Source: an uncultured Clostridia bacterium | GTDB lineage: Bacteria > Bacillota_A > Clostridia > UMGS1840 > HGM11507 | NCBI GenBank assembly: GCA_934403665.1 | Contig: CAKRUL010000058.1 | Span: 1-7,414 of the forward strand | Length of the DNA: 7,414 nucleotides | Direction of reading: 5' to 3' | In this document: positions 6,686 through 7,414 of the stretch, piece after piece | How positions within the stretch are numbered: position 1 is the stretch's first letter | Layout: each line of letters starts with the position of its first letter | The notes under the pieces: generated by a model | What the model was told of the DNA's origin: nothing | Seen by the model: only the letters and a program-made list of their open reading frames with translations | Database searches by the model: none | Translations under genes and position numbers: made by a program

Positions 6686-7012
6686 TCGTCACGTGTTTTG
6701 TCTGTTTTAATCTGTAACATATCATTGACAAACCTACAGCACGACTGTACAGGAGCGTGGATTGCACTCATCGGTTGAAGGAGTTTTAAGATTTGTGATG
6801 TAACGTCACATCAAAGAGGTGCAAGCCGACAAATGCAGGGGGAAATATTTGAGTAACGGACTTATGAAAAGGATTTTTGGCGGGGGATGAATCTCTGTAT
6901 CACATCGGAGAAAAGTTCATGTTACTCCGTTTTTGCTGAAAATATTTGCACGATTTCCGGTTTTTAAAGGGAGCATGAAATTGCAAGGATTGACATTTTT
7001 TTGTGAGATTGT
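6686..7012. other. non-coding stretch with inverted repeats, no gene seen
   Basis: Between the promoter of the minus-strand membrane protein and the + strand promoter at 7013 no convincing ORF exists on either strand. The stretch contains a short palindrome TGATGT-AACGTC-ACATCA (6796-6813). It also has a wider pair GAGTAAC (6851-6857) and GTTACTC (6921-6927), the latter followed by CG and five T residues, with AAATATTT outside both arms. GC content declines from left to right toward the AT-rich gene. It could be a divergent regulatory region or hold a small RNA; neither is shown. Confidence 0.4.
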
Positions 7013-7041
7013 TTGACATTCTTCTGATGATATGTTAAAAT
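7013..7041 (+). promoter_or_regulatory. strong sigma-A promoter for the AT-rich gene at the right end
   Basis: The + strand reads TTGACA (7013-7018), a 17-base spacer, then TAAAAT (7036-7041), 11 of 12 consensus positions. The predicted transcription start is near 7048, leaving a short leader before the reading frames at 7071 and 7087/7117. A second TTGACA at 6990-6995 has no matching -10. Confidence 0.82.
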
Positions 7042-7070
7042 ATATATGTTGTTGGTATTTTGAGCAAGCT

Positions 7071-7414
7071 ATGCTATTGTTAATAATTGTTCCAATTGTT
7101 GTTGTTATTTGCGCTCATGGTTGTTTGTGTTTTATTAGTAATTGCAGTTATTTTGTTATTAAATCAAAATAGTTTTAAATTAAATAATCATGTTAATAAA
7201 AATGAAGAAACTGACAAAAAAGAAACGGAAATAATAGAAGATAAAACAAATGATGATAATTCTTCTAAAGAACAAGAAAGTAGTAATAATAATTCTAATC
7301 AAGCACCAGCTAGTAATAATGAGGTAGTAAATAATAGCAGTACTAATAATCAAGAAAGTAGTAATAATACTTTGAATACAAATGTTTCTAATGAAACTAT
7401 AGAAAATGAAGATA
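7071..7414 (+). pseudogene. N-terminus of an AT-rich, Asn/Ser/Glu-rich membrane-anchored protein, apparently frameshifted and cut by the window end
   Basis: The main frame is open from 7087 (TTG) or 7117 (ATG) to the window end. Its 99 codons from the ATG encode a hydrophobic helix (MVVCVLLVIAVILLLNQ) followed by a low-complexity region rich in Asn, Ser, Glu and Lys. The ATG at 7071 opens another frame, MLLLIIVPIVVVIC, that is equally hydrophobic. Removing one T from the run at 7108-7110 would join them into a continuous signal-anchor. So either a one-base frameshift (real or a sequencing error) splits the N-terminus, or the protein starts at 7087 or 7117. Neither start has a good ribosome site. 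The tail looks like an extracytoplasmic linker. Codons end almost wholly in A/T, unlike the neighbours. Function cannot be assigned. It may be an intact gene with a base error rather than a pseudogene. Confidence 0.5.
7273..7368 (+). repeat. exact 18-base direct repeat encoding QESSNN in the low-complexity tail
   Basis: The sequence CAAGAAAGTAGTAATAAT occurs at 7273-7290 and again at 7351-7368, in the same reading frame and 78 bases (26 codons) apart. Shorter AGTAATAAT copies lie between them, for example near 7312-7320. This suggests slippage or duplication within a linker region of the encoded protein. Confidence 0.75.

Noticed and set aside
6725..6753. TTGACA with 17-base spacing to TACAGG on the + strand
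   Set aside because: The -10 matches only about half of consensus and no gene follows.

Overview
The window most likely comes from a low-to-mid GC Firmicute of the class Clostridia, probably gut-associated. This rests on strong AGGAGG-type ribosome sites, a DUF6110 plus P-type ATPase gene pair typical of that group, a YczE-type membrane protein, and a tRNA-Pro with encoded CCA. The placement is inference from protein style only. The central genes have roughly balanced base composition, about half GC where counted. The last ~400 bases fall to about 13-28% GC per 60-base line and look foreign to the rest.

Layout. On the + strand a tRNA-Pro(UGG), missing only its first few bases, ends at 73 and is followed by a clear intrinsic terminator. 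A gene-poor stretch to 389 holds a possible tiny minus-strand ORF with an extended -10 and an inverted repeat, and the terminator of the ATPase operon. Everything from 390 to 6627 is read on the minus strand. In transcription order it is: a YczE-family membrane protein (6627-6010) with its own promoter and terminator; a 904-aa SF1 helicase with a C-terminal DUF2726 nuclease-like domain (5935-3221); a consensus sigma-A promoter (3052-3024) with a ~237-nt structured leader containing a 15-codon Cys-rich upstream ORF; a 95-aa single-pass DUF6110 protein (2780-2493); and a P1B-type metal ATPase (2489-390), three bases further on.

The DUF6110/ATPase pair is the clearest functional unit. Its architecture (small membrane-anchored helical protein with a charged tail, then a P1B ATPase lacking a CxxC metal-binding domain) resembles the mycobacterial PacL/Ctp metal-efflux pairs. 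The ATPase lacks the usual CPx proline motif and has Phe-Ser-Cys instead. The long leader with a Cys-rich mini-ORF is a candidate cis-regulatory element for this operon.

The right end carries a + strand promoter with consensus TTGACA, 17-nt spacing and TAAAAT. It drives the start of a very AT-rich gene for a membrane-anchored, Asn/Ser/Glu-rich protein that runs off the window. Its hydrophobic N-terminus appears split between two frames by a one-base shift. No CRISPR array, insertion sequence or complete phage module was seen.
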